Both the position numbers and the translations under genes were made by a program. From assembly GCF_002531825.1 (NCBI RefSeq), contig NZ_NWSX01000012.1, positions 1-64,000 of the forward strand: 64,000 nt of DNA, given 5' to 3'. Below, piece by piece: positions 55,530 through 64,000 of the stretch (position 1 is the first letter of the stretch; every line of letters starts with the position of its first letter). Source of the DNA: Rhizobium sp. J15 (GTDB taxonomy: Bacteria; Pseudomonadota; Alphaproteobacteria; Rhizobiales; Rhizobiaceae). The notes under the pieces were generated by a model. The model saw nothing but the letters and a program-made list of their open reading frames with translations, was not told the DNA's origin and did no database searches.

Positions 55530-57476
55530 ATGTCCGCTAAAAACATATCCTTGAACGGCAAGCTTGCGGCCACGTTCGCAGCCCTCATCCTCATCTTCAT
55601 GTCCATCTCGGTCTTCGTCTATTCCAAGGCGACGGCGTCCGCGGCCGCCTCTGCCGAGCAGGAAAAGTCCGAGCTGCTCGTCAATCAGATCGATGATGCA
55701 CTGCAGGCGATGCTCGAGCAGGCGGTCAATCTGCGCGGCTTCATCCTCTTCCGCAGCGACAGCACCTACGGCGATGTCTTCGCCAACCGCGAGCGTATGC
55801 TGAAGGCGATCGCTGCCGCCAAGCAGACGGCCGCCGGCGAACCGCAACTGGTCGAGATGATCGACGGCATGCAGAAGGCTGCCGACCTCTATTTCCATGA
55901 GCTTGCCGAGCCGCAGACCAAGGCGCGCAAGGAGACCGACATGCCGATCGAAGAGGTCGTCAAGATCGGCGTCAACGCCACCAAGGGTCAGCTCGACGGC
56001 TTCCGTCAGGCCTCGGCCAAGATCAAGGCCACCGCACGTCAGAAGGCTGAAGAGCTGGCTGCGATCGGCGCCGATGCCAACAGCGTTCTGAAAACGACGC
56101 TGATTGCCGGCGGCATCGTCGCCTCGCTTGCCGCCGCCGTTCTCGCCTGGCTGATGTCGCGCACCATCGTTCGCCCGATCGTCGGCATGACGGCCGCCAT
56201 GGATCGCCTGGCGGGCGGCCAGAACGACATCGAGGTTCCGGCCACGGACCGCGGCGACGAAGTCGGCCGCATGGCCCAGTCGGTGCTCGTCTTCAAGCAG
56301 GCCGCGATCGAGAAGCTGCGCCTTTCCGGCGAGACCGACCGCATGCGTGACGAAGCCGAGCGTCAGCGCCGGGCAACCGACGAACAGAAGGCGCGCGAGG
56401 AAGGCGAGCTCCGCTTTGCCATCGATGCTCTGGCGGGCGGCCTTGCCGGTCTTGCCGAGGGCGATGTCGCCGCACGCATCCAGACGCCGTTCGCGTCGCA
56501 ATATGACACCCTGCGCAACGACTTCAACCATGCCGTCGAAAAGCTGCAGGCGGCTCTCCAGTCGGTCGGCCACAACGCCTCGGCGATCAACGCCGGTGCC
56601 GGCGAGATCCGCTCGGCCGCCGACGATCTTGCCCACCGCACCGAGCAGCAAGCCGCCGCCGTCGAAGAGACCGCCGCAGCGCTTGAGCAGGTGACGACGA
56701 CGGTCCGCGATAGCGCCAAGCGCGCCGAGGACGTCGGCAATCTCGTCGAGCGCACCCGTCTCGGCGCCGAAAAGTCCGGCGAAGTCGTCCGCAAGGCCGT
56801 CTCCGCCATGGAGCAGATCGAGAAGTCCTCGGGTGAAATCTCCAACATCATCGGCGTCATCGACGACATCGCCTTCCAGACCAACCTGCTCGCGCTCAAC
56901 GCAGGTGTCGAAGCGGCGCGTGCCGGCGAAGCCGGCAAAGGCTTTGCTGTCGTTGCCCAGGAAGTGCGCGAGCTCGCCCAGCGCTCGGCCAATGCCGCCA
57001 AGGAGATCAAGGCGCTGATCACCAATTCCGGCACCCATGTCCAGACCGGCGTATCGCTGGTCGGCGAAACCGGCAAGGCGCTGGAAGCGATCGTTGCCGA
57101 GGTGCAGGAGATCAACCACCACGTCAACGCGATCGTCACCGCCACGCGCGAACAGTCGATCGGGCTGCAGGAAATCAACACCGCCGTCAACAATATGGAC
57201 CAGGGCACGCAGCAGAACGCGGCGATGGTCGAAGAGCAGACAGCGGCAAGCCATGCGCTCGCTCAGGAAGCAAGCGCCCTCGACGAGCTGCTGCATCAGT
57301 TCAAGCTCGGCCAGGCGAGAACTGGTACCGCCGCACCGCGCGCCGCCGTCGCCAGCACGGCGTCCCGCCCGGTCGCGTCTCCGGCCCGCGCTCTCGCCGG
57401 CAAGGTCACGAAGGCCTTCGGCGGCCGGCAGGCAACCGCCGCAGTCGCCGTTCAGGAGGACTGGACGGAGTTCTGA
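55530..57476 (+). CDS. Methyl-accepting chemotaxis protein with CheR-binding tail
   Basis: A 648-residue chemoreceptor: transmembrane helix 1 at residues 9-31, a helical periplasmic ligand-binding domain (about 32-188), helix 2 near 189-211, HAMP to about 265, and a signalling domain with the hairpin [20 protein letters not shown]. The C-terminus ends DWTEF, which fits the x-W-x-x-F pattern of the NWETF pentapeptide that tethers CheR and CheB. Start ATG 55530 with AGGAGA upstream. No che genes are adjacent. The ligand domain resembles a four-helix-bundle sensor; ligand unknown. Confidence 0.9.
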   Translation: MSAKNISLNGKLAATFAALILIFMSISVFVYSKATASAAASAEQEKSELLVNQIDDALQAMLEQAVNLRGFILFRSDSTYGDVFANRERMLKAIAAAKQTAAGEPQLVEMIDGMQKAADLYFHELAEPQTKARKETDMPIEEVVKIGVNATKGQLDGFRQASAKIKATARQKAEELAAIGADANSVLKTTLIAGGIVASLAAAVLAWLMSRTIVRPIVGMTAAMDRLAGGQNDIEVPATDRGDEVGRMAQSVLVFKQAAIEKLRLSGETDRMRDEAERQRRATDEQKAREEGELRFAIDALAGGLAGLAEGDVAARIQTPFASQYDTLRNDFNHAVEKLQAALQSVGHNASAINAGAGEIRSAADDLAHRTEQQAAAVEETAAALEQVTTTVRDSAKRAEDVGNLVERTRLGAEKSGEVVRKAVSAMEQIEKSSGEISNIIGVIDDIAFQTNLLALNAGVEAARAGEAGKGFAVVAQEVRELAQRSANAAKEIKALITNSGTHVQTGVSLVGETGKALEAIVAEVQEINHHVNAIVTATREQSIGLQEINTAVNNMDQGTQQNAAMVEEQTAASHALAQEASALDELLHQFKLGQARTGTAAPRAAVASTASRPVASPARALAGKVTKAFGGRQATAAVAVQEDWTEF

Positions 57477-57512
57477 TAGGGCGCTCTTTCTCGGAAAGGG
57501 ACGTCAAACGAA

Positions 57513-57545
57513 GAGGGCGGCGCAGTGGATGCGCCGCCCTTTTTC
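57513..57545 (+). terminator. Intrinsic terminator after the second chemoreceptor gene
   Basis: GGGCGGCGCA (57515-57524), loop GTGGA, TGCGCCGCCC (57530-57539), then TTTTT. A perfect 10-bp GC stem with a T-run. Confidence 0.9.
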
Positions 57546-57567
57546 ATGATGATATGGCAGCCAAGAT

Positions 57568-59484
57568 CTACCCAGCCACCCCAACCGCAACGCCGCGCCC
57601 CAGCGCCCGGAACACCGTCGAAACGATCCCGGCGCGGTCGAGCCCGGCATGGGCATTCATCGCTTCGGGCTTGGCCTGCTCCATCCAGATATCGGGCATG
57701 ACGAGCGAACGTATCTTCAGCCCGTTGTCGAGCAGGCCTTCGCTTGAAAGATATTGCATCACCTGGCTGCCGAAGCCGCCGACCGAGCCTTCCTCGACGG
57801 TGATCAGCATTTCGTGGTGGCGGGCAAGCTGGCGGATCAGGTCGTGGTCGAGCGGCTTGGCGAAGCGTGCATCGGCGACCGTCGTCGAAAGCCCGGCCGC
57901 ATCGAGATCCTCGGCGGCAAGCAGACAGTCGGCAAGCCGTGTGCCGAAGGAGAGCAGCGCCACTTTTGCGCCTTCCTTGACGATACGGCCCTTGCCGATC
58001 TGCAGGATTTCGCCGCGCACCGGCATCTCGACGCCGACACCTTCGCCGCGGGGATAGCGGAACGAGATCGGGCCGGCATCATAGGCCGCGGCGGTGCGCA
58101 CCATGTGCTTGAGTTCGGCCTCGTCGGCCGCCGCCATCACCACGAAGCCGGGCAGGGTGGCAAGAAAGGCGGTGTCGAACGAACCGGCATGGGTCGGCCC
58201 GTCGGCGCCGACGAAACCGGCGCGGTCGATCGGGAAACGCACCGGCAGGCCCTGGATCGCCACATCGTGCACGACCTGGTCGTAGGCGCGCTGCAGGAAG
58301 GTGGAATAGAGCGCGGCGAACGGCTTGTAGCCTTCGGCCGCAAGCCCGGCGGCGAAGGTCACGGCATGCTGCTCGGCGATGCCGACATCGAAGCAGCGCG
58401 ACGGGAAGGCTTCGGCGAGTTTGTCGAGGCCGGTGCCGTTCGGCATGGCGGCGGTGATGCCGACGATCTTGTCGTCGAGAGTGGCTTCCTGCACCAGCGC
58501 TTCGGCAAAGACGCTCGTATAGCTCGGCGCATTCGGCTTCACCCGTGCCTGCGCACCGGTGATGACGTCGAACTTGTTGACGCCGTGATATTTGTCGGCT
58601 GCGGCCTCCGCCGGCGGATAGCCCTTGCCCTTCTGCGTGACCACATGGATCAGCACCGGCCCGCGCCCGTTGTCGCGCACGTTGCGCAGCACCGGCAGCA
58701 GATGGTCGAAGGAATGACCGTCGATCGGCCCGATATGATAGAAGCCCATCTCCTCGAACATCGTACCGCCCGTAACGTAGCCGCGGGCATGTTCGACGGC
58801 GCGGGTGATCGCCCGGTCGATATTCTTGCCGAGATAGGCCGTCAGCTTCTTGCCGAAGTCGCGGAAGCCCATATAGGTGCGCCCGGAGGCGAGACGGGCG
58901 AGATAGGCGCTCATCGCGCCCGTCGGCGGCGCGATCGACATGTCGTTGTCGTTGAGGATGACGATGAGGCGGGCGTCGAGCGCGCCGGCATTGTTCAGCG
59001 CCTCATAGGCCATGCCGGCCGACATGGCCCCGTCGCCGATGACGGCGATGACGCGCCGGTCGGTCTTGTCGAGATCGGCGGCGATCGCCATGCCGAGGCC
59101 GGCCGAGATCGAGGTCGAGGAATGCGCCGCCCCGAAGGGGTCATATTCGCTCTCCGCCCGGCGGGTGAAGCCGGACAGCCCGTTTTCCTGGCGCAGCGTC
59201 CGGATGCGGTCGCGCCGGCCGGTGAGGATCTTGTGCGGATAGCATTGATGGCCGACATCGAAGATCAGCCGGTCGTTCGGCGTGTCGAAGACGCTGTGGA
59301 TGGCGATTGTCAGCTCGACCACGCCGAGACCGGCGCCGAGATGGCCGCCGGTGCGCGACACGGCGTCGATCATTTCGTCCCGAACCTCGCGCGCAAGCTG
59401 CGGCAGGTCGCGATCCTCGAGCTTGCGCAGGTCTGCGGGGTAGGTGACCTGGTCGAGCAGGGGGGTCTTCGGCAGTTGTGTCAC
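57568..59484 (-). CDS. dxs: 1-deoxy-D-xylulose-5-phosphate synthase
   Basis: A 638-residue thiamine diphosphate enzyme, the first step of the MEP isoprenoid pathway. Motifs: [14 protein letters not shown], the TPP-binding [20 protein letters not shown] then ILNDNDMSI, and the transketolase C-terminal [17 protein letters not shown] and [11 protein letters not shown]. Length is standard. It is the last gene of a leftward run that begins with the deacetylase and xseB; pirin and SDR genes lie between. It feeds the same pathway as ispE at 8736. Confidence 0.97.
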   Translation of the reverse strand: MTQLPKTPLLDQVTYPADLRKLEDRDLPQLAREVRDEMIDAVSRTGGHLGAGLGVVELTIAIHSVFDTPNDRLIFDVGHQCYPHKILTGRRDRIRTLRQENGLSGFTRRAESEYDPFGAAHSSTSISAGLGMAIAADLDKTDRRVIAVIGDGAMSAGMAYEALNNAGALDARLIVILNDNDMSIAPPTGAMSAYLARLASGRTYMGFRDFGKKLTAYLGKNIDRAITRAVEHARGYVTGGTMFEEMGFYHIGPIDGHSFDHLLPVLRNVRDNGRGPVLIHVVTQKGKGYPPAEAAADKYHGVNKFDVITGAQARVKPNAPSYTSVFAEALVQEATLDDKIVGITAAMPNGTGLDKLAEAFPSRCFDVGIAEQHAVTFAAGLAAEGYKPFAALYSTFLQRAYDQVVHDVAIQGLPVRFPIDRAGFVGADGPTHAGSFDTAFLATLPGFVVMAAADEAELKHMVRTAAAYDAGPISFRYPRGEGVGVEMPVRGEILQIGKGRIVKEGAKVALLSFGTRLADCLLAAEDLDAAGLSTTVADARFAKPLDHDLIRQLARHHEMLITVEEGSVGGFGSQVMQYLSSEGLLDNGLKIRSLVMPDIWMEQAKPEAMNAHAGLDRAGIVSTVFRALGRGVAVGVAG

Positions 59485-59577
59485 GGGCGGGCGCTCTTTC
59501 TTGCTTTTCCTTGTCTCGCTTTATTCGATTAGAATGCGGCAAAACAAGTGCATTTCAGGAACCGAAGGTTTGACCTT

Positions 59578-59627
59578 AGAGCATGATATCGAAAAGTGTG
59601 AGCGGTTTTCGAAGGATATCCTGCTCT
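59578..59627. repeat. AGAGCATGATATC palindromic repeat
   Basis: AGAGCATGATATCGAAAA at the left pairs with TTTTCGAAGGATATCCTGCTCT at the right around GTGTGAGCGG. The two arms match except for small changes. It resembles a common rhizobial palindromic intergenic repeat remembered from other genomes, and lies between dxs and pirin. Confidence 0.55.
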
Positions 59628-59648
59628 ATTTCTTCTAATCCTTATGGT

Positions 59649-60572
59649 TCAGCTTTCCGGCAAAGGCACGAATTCCTCTTCGTCGCCGGGGACGATATCG
59701 AAGCGGCCGGTGCGCCACTCCTCCTTGGCTTTTTCGATCCGCTCCTTCGAGGAAGAGACGAAGTTCCACCAGATGTAGCGCTTCGAATTCAAAGCCGCGC
59801 CGCCGAAGAGCATCAGGTGACAGCCCTCGCTGCCGGCTTCGAGCGTGATGGGATCGCCGGGCCGGAAGACCAGCAATTGGTCGGCGGCGAAACGGTCGCC
59901 CGCGATCACCACCTCGCCCGAGAGCACGTAGACGGCACGCTCCTCATGGCCCGCGCCGAAGGGAAAGCTGGCGCGCGGCTCCAGATTGAGATCGACATAG
60001 AGCGTATCGGAGAAGGTGCCGACCGGCGACGTCATGCCTTCGAACGAACCGATGACCACCCGCCCGCGCACGCCTGACGTTTCGATCAGCGGCATCTCGG
60101 TCTTTTCCGTATGGGCGAAGGAGGGATCGATCTCCTCCTTGTCGTCGGGCAGCGCCAGCCAGGTCTGCAGCCCCGACATCAGCAGCGGATGGCCGCGCAA
60201 ATTTTCGGGCGTGCGTTCGGAATGCACGATGCCGCGTCCCGCCGTCATCAGGTTGATGTCACCGGGGCGGATGACCTTTTCGGTGCCGAGGCTGTCGCGA
60301 TGGCGGATCTCGCCGTCGAAGAGATAGGTGACCGTCGACAGCCCGATATGCGGATGCGGCTTGACGTCGAGCGCCTCGTTCGGCTTCAGGATCGCCGGCC
60401 CCATGCGGTCGAAGAAGATGAACGGCCCGACGAGCCGCCGCTGCCGCGTGGGCAGCGCGCGCCGCACCTGGAAACCGCCGATATCGCTGGTGCGCGGAAT
60501 GATCAGGTTCTCGATCGCGTCACAGGCGAAGGCATCGCCGGGCAGCGGATCTTTACCGGGAAAGAAGGACAT
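59649..60572 (-). CDS. Pirin family protein
   Basis: A 307-residue bicupin with the metal ligands of the N-terminal cupin: HPHIG (about residues 92-96) and GIVHSE (about 134-139). The core KPHPHIGLSTVTYLFDGEI is characteristic. Pirins act as quercetin dioxygenases or redox regulators; a role cannot be assigned. It lies 75 bp downstream of an SDR gene and before dxs on the same strand. Confidence 0.9.
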   Translation of the reverse strand: MSFFPGKDPLPGDAFACDAIENLIIPRTSDIGGFQVRRALPTRQRRLVGPFIFFDRMGPAILKPNEALDVKPHPHIGLSTVTYLFDGEIRHRDSLGTEKVIRPGDINLMTAGRGIVHSERTPENLRGHPLLMSGLQTWLALPDDKEEIDPSFAHTEKTEMPLIETSGVRGRVVIGSFEGMTSPVGTFSDTLYVDLNLEPRASFPFGAGHEERAVYVLSGEVVIAGDRFAADQLLVFRPGDPITLEAGSEGCHLMLFGGAALNSKRYIWWNFVSSSKERIEKAKEEWRTGRFDIVPGDEEEFVPLPES

Positions 60573-60647
60573 GACAGGTCTCCGATCTCAGAAGCATCCG
60601 CGATAGATAGGGGCTGGAGCGTGGCGCGTCCAATCGAACATGTCCGC

Positions 60648-61415
60648 TCAGATCGCGGTGAAGCCGTTGTCGACGAAGAGGTGGGCGCCGTTGACGAAGC
60701 TCGAGTCGTCGCTCGCGAGATAAAGGGCGGCTCGCGCCACGTCTTCCGGTTCGCCGATCCGTCCCTGCTGGGCGGCGATGGCAGCATCTGACACATCGAC
60801 GCCGAGCGCCTGCAGGTCGGCGACCTCACGCAGGCCGTGCGGCGTGCGGATGAAGCCGGGGCAGACGGCGTTGCAGCGGATATTGCGGTCGCGGAACTCT
60901 ACCGCAATCGCGCGGGCAAACATATGCACGGCGCCTTTCGTCGTGTCGTAAAGCACTTCCATCGGGGTCGCGGCGACGGCAGAGATCGACGAGGTGCAGA
61001 CGATCGAGCCGCCCCCGGCCGCAATCATCTTCGGCAGCACGGCCTTGGTCATCAGGAACATCGAGCGCACATTGACGGCGTGCAGCCAGTCCCATTCCTG
61101 AACGGTCGTTTCCAGGAAGGGTTTGATGACGATGGTGCCGGCATGGTTGAACAGCACGGTGACCGCGCCATAACGTTCTTCGACGCCTGCAACGGCGGCG
61201 TTGACGGCTGCTTCATCCGAGACATCGGCGGTCCAGTGGTCGGCTTCGCCGCCGGCATCACGGATCGCCTTGACGGTCTCTGCCGCCGCCTGGCCATTGC
61301 GGTCGATGATCGCGACGCGCGCGCCTTCCGCGGCAAAAAGCTTCGAGGCGGCACCACCCATGCCGGTGGCGCCGCCTGAGATAATGGCGACCTTGCCTTC
61401 CAATCTGTCCGTCAT
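60648..61415 (-). CDS. Short-chain dehydrogenase/reductase
   Basis: A 255-residue classical SDR. The cofactor loop is IISGGATGMGGAASKLFAAEGA near residues 11-32, a GG variant of TGxxxGxG, and the catalytic Ser and Tyr-x3-Lys are in STSSISAVAATPM and YDTTKGA. Start ATG 61415 follows GGGGAC. It sits between xseB and pirin in a leftward run. The substrate is unknown; NAD versus NADP cannot be decided with certainty, although the Asp at the end of strand 2 (IIDRNG) favours NAD. Confidence 0.88.
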   Translation of the reverse strand: MTDRLEGKVAIISGGATGMGGAASKLFAAEGARVAIIDRNGQAAAETVKAIRDAGGEADHWTADVSDEAAVNAAVAGVEERYGAVTVLFNHAGTIVIKPFLETTVQEWDWLHAVNVRSMFLMTKAVLPKMIAAGGGSIVCTSSISAVAATPMEVLYDTTKGAVHMFARAIAVEFRDRNIRCNAVCPGFIRTPHGLREVADLQALGVDVSDAAIAAQQGRIGEPEDVARAALYLASDDSSFVNGAHLFVDNGFTAI

Positions 61416-61502
61416 TGTCTGTCCCCTCATGGTTCTTGAAGGGGATCATAGATCGGCCGCAAGCCGATCGCCAAGCGCCTTAGAAAGGCCGCGTCGCTGC
61501 GC

Positions 61503-61754
61503 TCAGGCCCCGTCCAGCGGCTCGACGCCCTGCGGCTTGCCGGCGCGGTCGAGCCTGATCTTCTCGATGCGGTTTTCGGCCGCCGAAAGCAGGGTCTCGC
61601 AATGTTTCTTCAGCGCTTCGCCGCGCTCGTAAATCTCGATCGATTCATCCAGCGCCACGTCGCCGCGTTCGAGCCGCGCAACGATGCTTTCGAGTTCGGC
61701 GACCGCCTTTTCGAAGGAAAGGCCGGTCACTTCCGGCTTGGCGCTGTCAGTCAT
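61503..61754 (-). CDS. xseB: Exodeoxyribonuclease VII small subunit
   Basis: An 83-residue small subunit of ExoVII, a helical protein partnering XseA to degrade single-stranded [22 protein letters not shown] is the defining block, followed by [19 protein letters not shown]. Start ATG 61754 begins two bases after the TGA of the upstream deacetylase gene, so translation is probably coupled. XseA is not in the window. Confidence 0.92.
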   Translation of the reverse strand: MTDSAKPEVTGLSFEKAVAELESIVARLERGDVALDESIEIYERGEALKKHCETLLSAAENRIEKIRLDRAGKPQGVEPLDGA

Positions 61755-61756
61755 TC

Positions 61757-62692
61757 TCAACCCTTCATCATTCTCAGAATATGCATGCCCGCCGATTCGG
61801 CGAGCCCTTCCAGATCATAGCCGCCTTCGAGCAGGCTGACGACCCGGTTCTGCGCATGCCTGTCCGCCAGTTCGAGAATGCGCCCGGTCGCCCAGTCGAA
61901 ATCCTCGCCGGTCAGGTTGATCTGCGCCAGCGGATCGCGGTGATGCGCGTCGAAGCCGGCGGAGATGATGATGAGATCCGGCCGGAAATCGGCAAGTGCG
62001 GGCAGCACGCGCGATTTGAACGCCTCGCGGAAATGATCGCTGCCGACATTCGGCGAAAGCGGCGCGTTGACGATGGTGTTGTGCTTGCCCTTCTCCTCCT
62101 TGGCGCCGGTACCGGGATAGAGCGGCATCTGATGCGTCGAGCAGAACAGCACCGAAGGGTCGTCCCAGAAGATATCCTGCGTGCCATTGCCGTGATGCAC
62201 GTCCCAGTCGACGATGGCGACGCGCTCGGCGCCATGCGCCTTCTGTGCATGGCGGGCGGCGATCGCCGCATTGTTGAAGAAGCAGAAACCCATCGCCGTC
62301 GTCTTTTCGGCATGGTGCCCGGGCGGCCGGGCGGCGACGAAGACATTGTCGGCCCGGCCCAGAAAGACGTCGTCGACCGCCGCCATCGCGCCGCCGATGC
62401 CGGTCAGCGCCGCCTGCAGGCTCTTTTGGCTGGCGTAGGTATCGGCTTCGAGCTGGTTGATCCGATCTTCCTCGTCGGGGATCTCCCGCATGACCGCGGC
62501 AAGATGTTCTTCCGGATGGGCCAGCAGCACCGCATCCTCGCTCGCCTGCGGCGCCTGCCGGCGCTCCAGCCGCTCGAAATTCGGATGTTCCAGCGCGACA
62601 TTGATGGCGCGGATCCGATCCGACCGCTCCGGATGGCCGGAAGGCGTCACATGTTCCAGGAAGATCGGGTGTTCATAAAGACGGGTGCTCAT
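61757..62692 (-). CDS. Histone deacetylase family protein
   Basis: A 311-residue metal-dependent deacetylase of the arginase/deacetylase fold. Zinc and catalytic residues lie in [35 protein letters not shown] and [14 protein letters not shown], all in family order. Bacterial members act on acetylpolyamines, acetoin-type or other acyl substrates; which one is unknown. It is the first gene of a leftward run with xseB. It ends two bases before the xseB ATG. Confidence 0.92.
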   Translation of the reverse strand: MSTRLYEHPIFLEHVTPSGHPERSDRIRAINVALEHPNFERLERRQAPQASEDAVLLAHPEEHLAAVMREIPDEEDRINQLEADTYASQKSLQAALTGIGGAMAAVDDVFLGRADNVFVAARPPGHHAEKTTAMGFCFFNNAAIAARHAQKAHGAERVAIVDWDVHHGNGTQDIFWDDPSVLFCSTHQMPLYPGTGAKEEKGKHNTIVNAPLSPNVGSDHFREAFKSRVLPALADFRPDLIIISAGFDAHHRDPLAQINLTGEDFDWATGRILELADRHAQNRVVSLLEGGYDLEGLAESAGMHILRMMKG

Positions 62693-62880
62693 GGAGACAC
62701 TCTATCGGCCGCTTGTGTCATGTTCCACAGCAGATGGGGCATCGCCTGATGATTTCAACAAGCGCTCCGCCGCACCATCTCGCCGGCGGCAGCATTATAA
62801 ATTCCTGTCATCTCAGCCGTTTACTTCGAAAAACGCCGTGCTACTGTCGTTAACGGGGAATTTTGCAGGCAGAGTTGTTG

Positions 62881-63282
62881 ATGAGTCAGTCGAAACGCCC
62901 GGGTGTGACGGAAATACATGTGCCGTTTCGCGATGTCGATATGACCGGCCGGATGTTTCTGGCCTCCTATATTTCCTATGCCGAATCCGTCATTGCAAGC
63001 TTCTGGTCGTCGCGGCCCGAGGTCGAGGACGAACCGGTCTATAACGCCAGCAAGATTACCTGCGTTCTCCACCGCCCGCTGCATTACGACGAGCCGGCCC
63101 TTTTTACCGCCGCGGTCGACAAGATCGGCGTGCGCTCCATCGGCTTCATCGTCTCGATCGATACGGGGGAGGAGCGCGCCGCCGAGGTGGAAATCATCTG
63201 GCAGGCCCGCAGCGGCGAGGATCAGCAGCCGGCCTCGCTGCCGGAGGAAACGCGCGACTGGCTTTACCGGTTCTTGGATTAG
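62881..63282 (+). CDS. Hotdog-fold acyl-CoA thioesterase-like protein
   Basis: A 133-residue protein with the 4HBT-type opening HVPFRDVDMTGRMFLASYISYAE: the catalytic-type Asp is present but the usual GH after it reads GR. VLHRPLHYDEPALFTAAVDKIG follows as expected for the family. A thioesterase role is inferred from fold only. ATG 62881 is chosen; a TTG six codons upstream is possible. It converges with the GntR gene, ending 6 bp before its stop. Confidence 0.75.
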   Translation: MSQSKRPGVTEIHVPFRDVDMTGRMFLASYISYAESVIASFWSSRPEVEDEPVYNASKITCVLHRPLHYDEPALFTAAVDKIGVRSIGFIVSIDTGEERAAEVEIIWQARSGEDQQPASLPEETRDWLYRFLD

Positions 63283-63288
63283 GACAGT

Positions 63289-63939
63289 CTATCTCGCCGC
63301 CATGCTGGCGACCAGGTCGCTGAACCTTTCCCCCTGAATGCCGACATGTGTGCGCAGCAGGCGGCGGGCTTCATCTCCGTTTCCGGCAAAGATCGCATCG
63401 ACGATGGCGCAATGTTCTAAGAAGGAGGTCGACAGGCGGTTGCGCACGCGCAGCTGGAGACGGCGATAGGGGCGCAGGCGTCGGTGCAATTGCACGCATT
63501 GCTCCTGCAGGAAGTCGCTGCGGCTCGCGGCGTAGATGGCCTTATGGAATTCCTCATTGTCGTAATAGTAGGCGTCGCTGTCGCCGGCGCCGGCGGACTG
63601 CTCGCAGCGGCTGTGGCTGGCGGTGATCGCGTCCCGGGAGGTCTTGTCCAGCCGGCGTGCGGCGAGCGATCCCGCCAGGCCCTCGAGCTCCGCCATGACC
63701 TCGAACATTTCGTAAATGCGGTGCGGGCCCGGATCGATCACGACGGCGCCCCGGCGCGGGCGGATTTCGATGAGTCCGATCGCATCGAGCTGCATCAGCG
63801 CCTCGCGCACCGGCGTTCTCGATACGCCGAAGCGATTGGCGAGCACGGTTTCGTCTAGCCGTTCGCCGGGGACGAATTCGGAGGAAAGTATTGCATTTTC
63901 AATCTCATCCCGTAGCCACCGGCCGACATTCTCGGACAT
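63289..63939 (-). CDS. GntR family transcriptional regulator, FCD type
   Basis: A 216-residue regulator: an N-terminal winged-helix domain (LANRFGVSRTPVREALMQL near residues 33-51) and an FCD effector domain with the metal-type histidines (EEFHKAIYAASR and the later LEHCAIVDAI). The start is ATG 63939 (MSENVG), preferred over ATG 63957 because GGAAG lies about 10 bases upstream. Its promoter region carries a TGTATACA palindrome and the target genes lie beyond the right edge of the window or are its own. Effector unknown. Confidence 0.88.
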   Translation of the reverse strand: MSENVGRWLRDEIENAILSSEFVPGERLDETVLANRFGVSRTPVREALMQLDAIGLIEIRPRRGAVVIDPGPHRIYEMFEVMAELEGLAGSLAARRLDKTSRDAITASHSRCEQSAGAGDSDAYYYDNEEFHKAIYAASRSDFLQEQCVQLHRRLRPYRRLQLRVRNRLSTSFLEHCAIVDAIFAGNGDEARRLLRTHVGIQGERFSDLVASMAAR

Positions 63940-63971
63940 GTCTCTCGCTTCCTTCATACATAAATGCCATT

Positions 63972-63984
63972 CTTGTATACACAA
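63972..63984. promoter_or_regulatory. Palindrome in the GntR promoter region
   Basis: CTTGTATACACAA includes the perfect palindrome TGTATACA (63974-63981). FCD-type GntR proteins often bind TTGTATACAA-like sites, so autoregulation or control of a divergent gene beyond the edge is inferred. It lies 33-45 bp upstream of the chosen start. Confidence 0.5.
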
Positions 63985-64000
63985 ACATTGACTTCGTGTA

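Noticed and set aside
55524..57296. 590-codon open frame opposite the second chemoreceptor
   Set aside because: It is a shadow of the coiled-coil coding strand, with no motif of its own.
57754..59532. 592-codon open frame on the + strand across dxs
   Set aside because: It is the shadow of dxs, with Gly/Asp/Arg-rich random composition.
1..64000. tRNA, rRNA, CRISPR array, transposon, prophage or toxin-antitoxin genes
   Set aside because: Reading both strands of the gaps showed no cloverleaf with a CCA-type acceptor, no regular spacer-repeat array, no transposase or integrase motifs and no recognisable toxin-antitoxin pair.

Overview
The window looks like chromosomal DNA of a Rhizobium species of the etli/leguminosarum type, or a close relative in the Rhizobiaceae. 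The support is an F0-only ATP synthase operon (atpI-atpB-atpE-atpF'-atpF) with the divergent second b subunit seen in alphaproteobacteria, several lineage-typical families (BA14K, DUF982, DUF1217, and probable DUF6101 and DUF6656), and three families of rhizobial intergenic palindromic repeats. Gene density is high and most genes are housekeeping. I see no rRNA, tRNA, CRISPR array, insertion sequence, integrase or phage gene.

Layout, left to right. 0-5 kb: a cell-wall hydrolase and the F0 operon, with a clear promoter, an internal hairpin after atpE and a strong terminator. 5-16 kb: rnhB and a PA0069-type radical SAM protein; a glycosyltransferase-like protein; a leftward block of polyprenyl diphosphate synthase, TPR protein, ispE and moaB; a rightward DUF2007 and methyltransferase pair; and the manganese transporter mntH. 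15-24 kb: an SppA-type peptidase, glyQ, a P-loop kinase-like protein, lemA, aroA, a DUF2207 protein, purD and a small secreted protein. 24-36 kb: a chemoreceptor, DUF523, glyS, tex, cfa, a histidine phosphatase, a MipA-type outer-membrane protein, ubiA and a DUF6101-like gene. 36-40 kb: one very large gene built of about ten tandem DUF1217 units. 40-50 kb: an FAD-linked dehydrogenase, Sua5, a DUF6656-like gene, a Rieske oxygenase (GbcA-like), BA14K, DUF982, a ZntB-type transporter, and an acyl-CoA dehydrogenase plus crotonase-fold pair. 50-64 kb: an MBL-fold hydrolase, a divergent SDR/HxlR pair, RNA methyltransferase and tlyA, DUF4424, a second chemoreceptor, dxs, pirin, an SDR, xseB, a deacetylase, a hotdog-fold protein and a GntR regulator at the right edge.

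Several genes share pathways though scattered: dxs and ispE (MEP pathway), the long-chain polyprenyl diphosphate synthase and ubiA lead to isoprenoids and ubiquinone; glyQ and glyS encode one tetrameric enzyme but lie 9 kb apart on opposite strands; lemA and the DUF2207 gene, often partners, flank aroA; the deacetylase, xseB, dxs, tlyA and RNA methyltransferase look like one leftward cluster interrupted by other genes.

The most interesting signals are the ten-unit DUF1217 protein with no flagellar gene beside it, a perfect 13-bp inverted repeat in the SDR/HxlR divergent promoter, a LiuR-like palindrome before the acyl-CoA dehydrogenase, a crotonase homologue that has lost both hydratase glutamates, nested palindromes before mntH, and the dispersed repeats. 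I do not see a clearly novel multi-gene defence or mobile system here. All coordinates, starts and family calls come from reading the sequence; no database search was possible.
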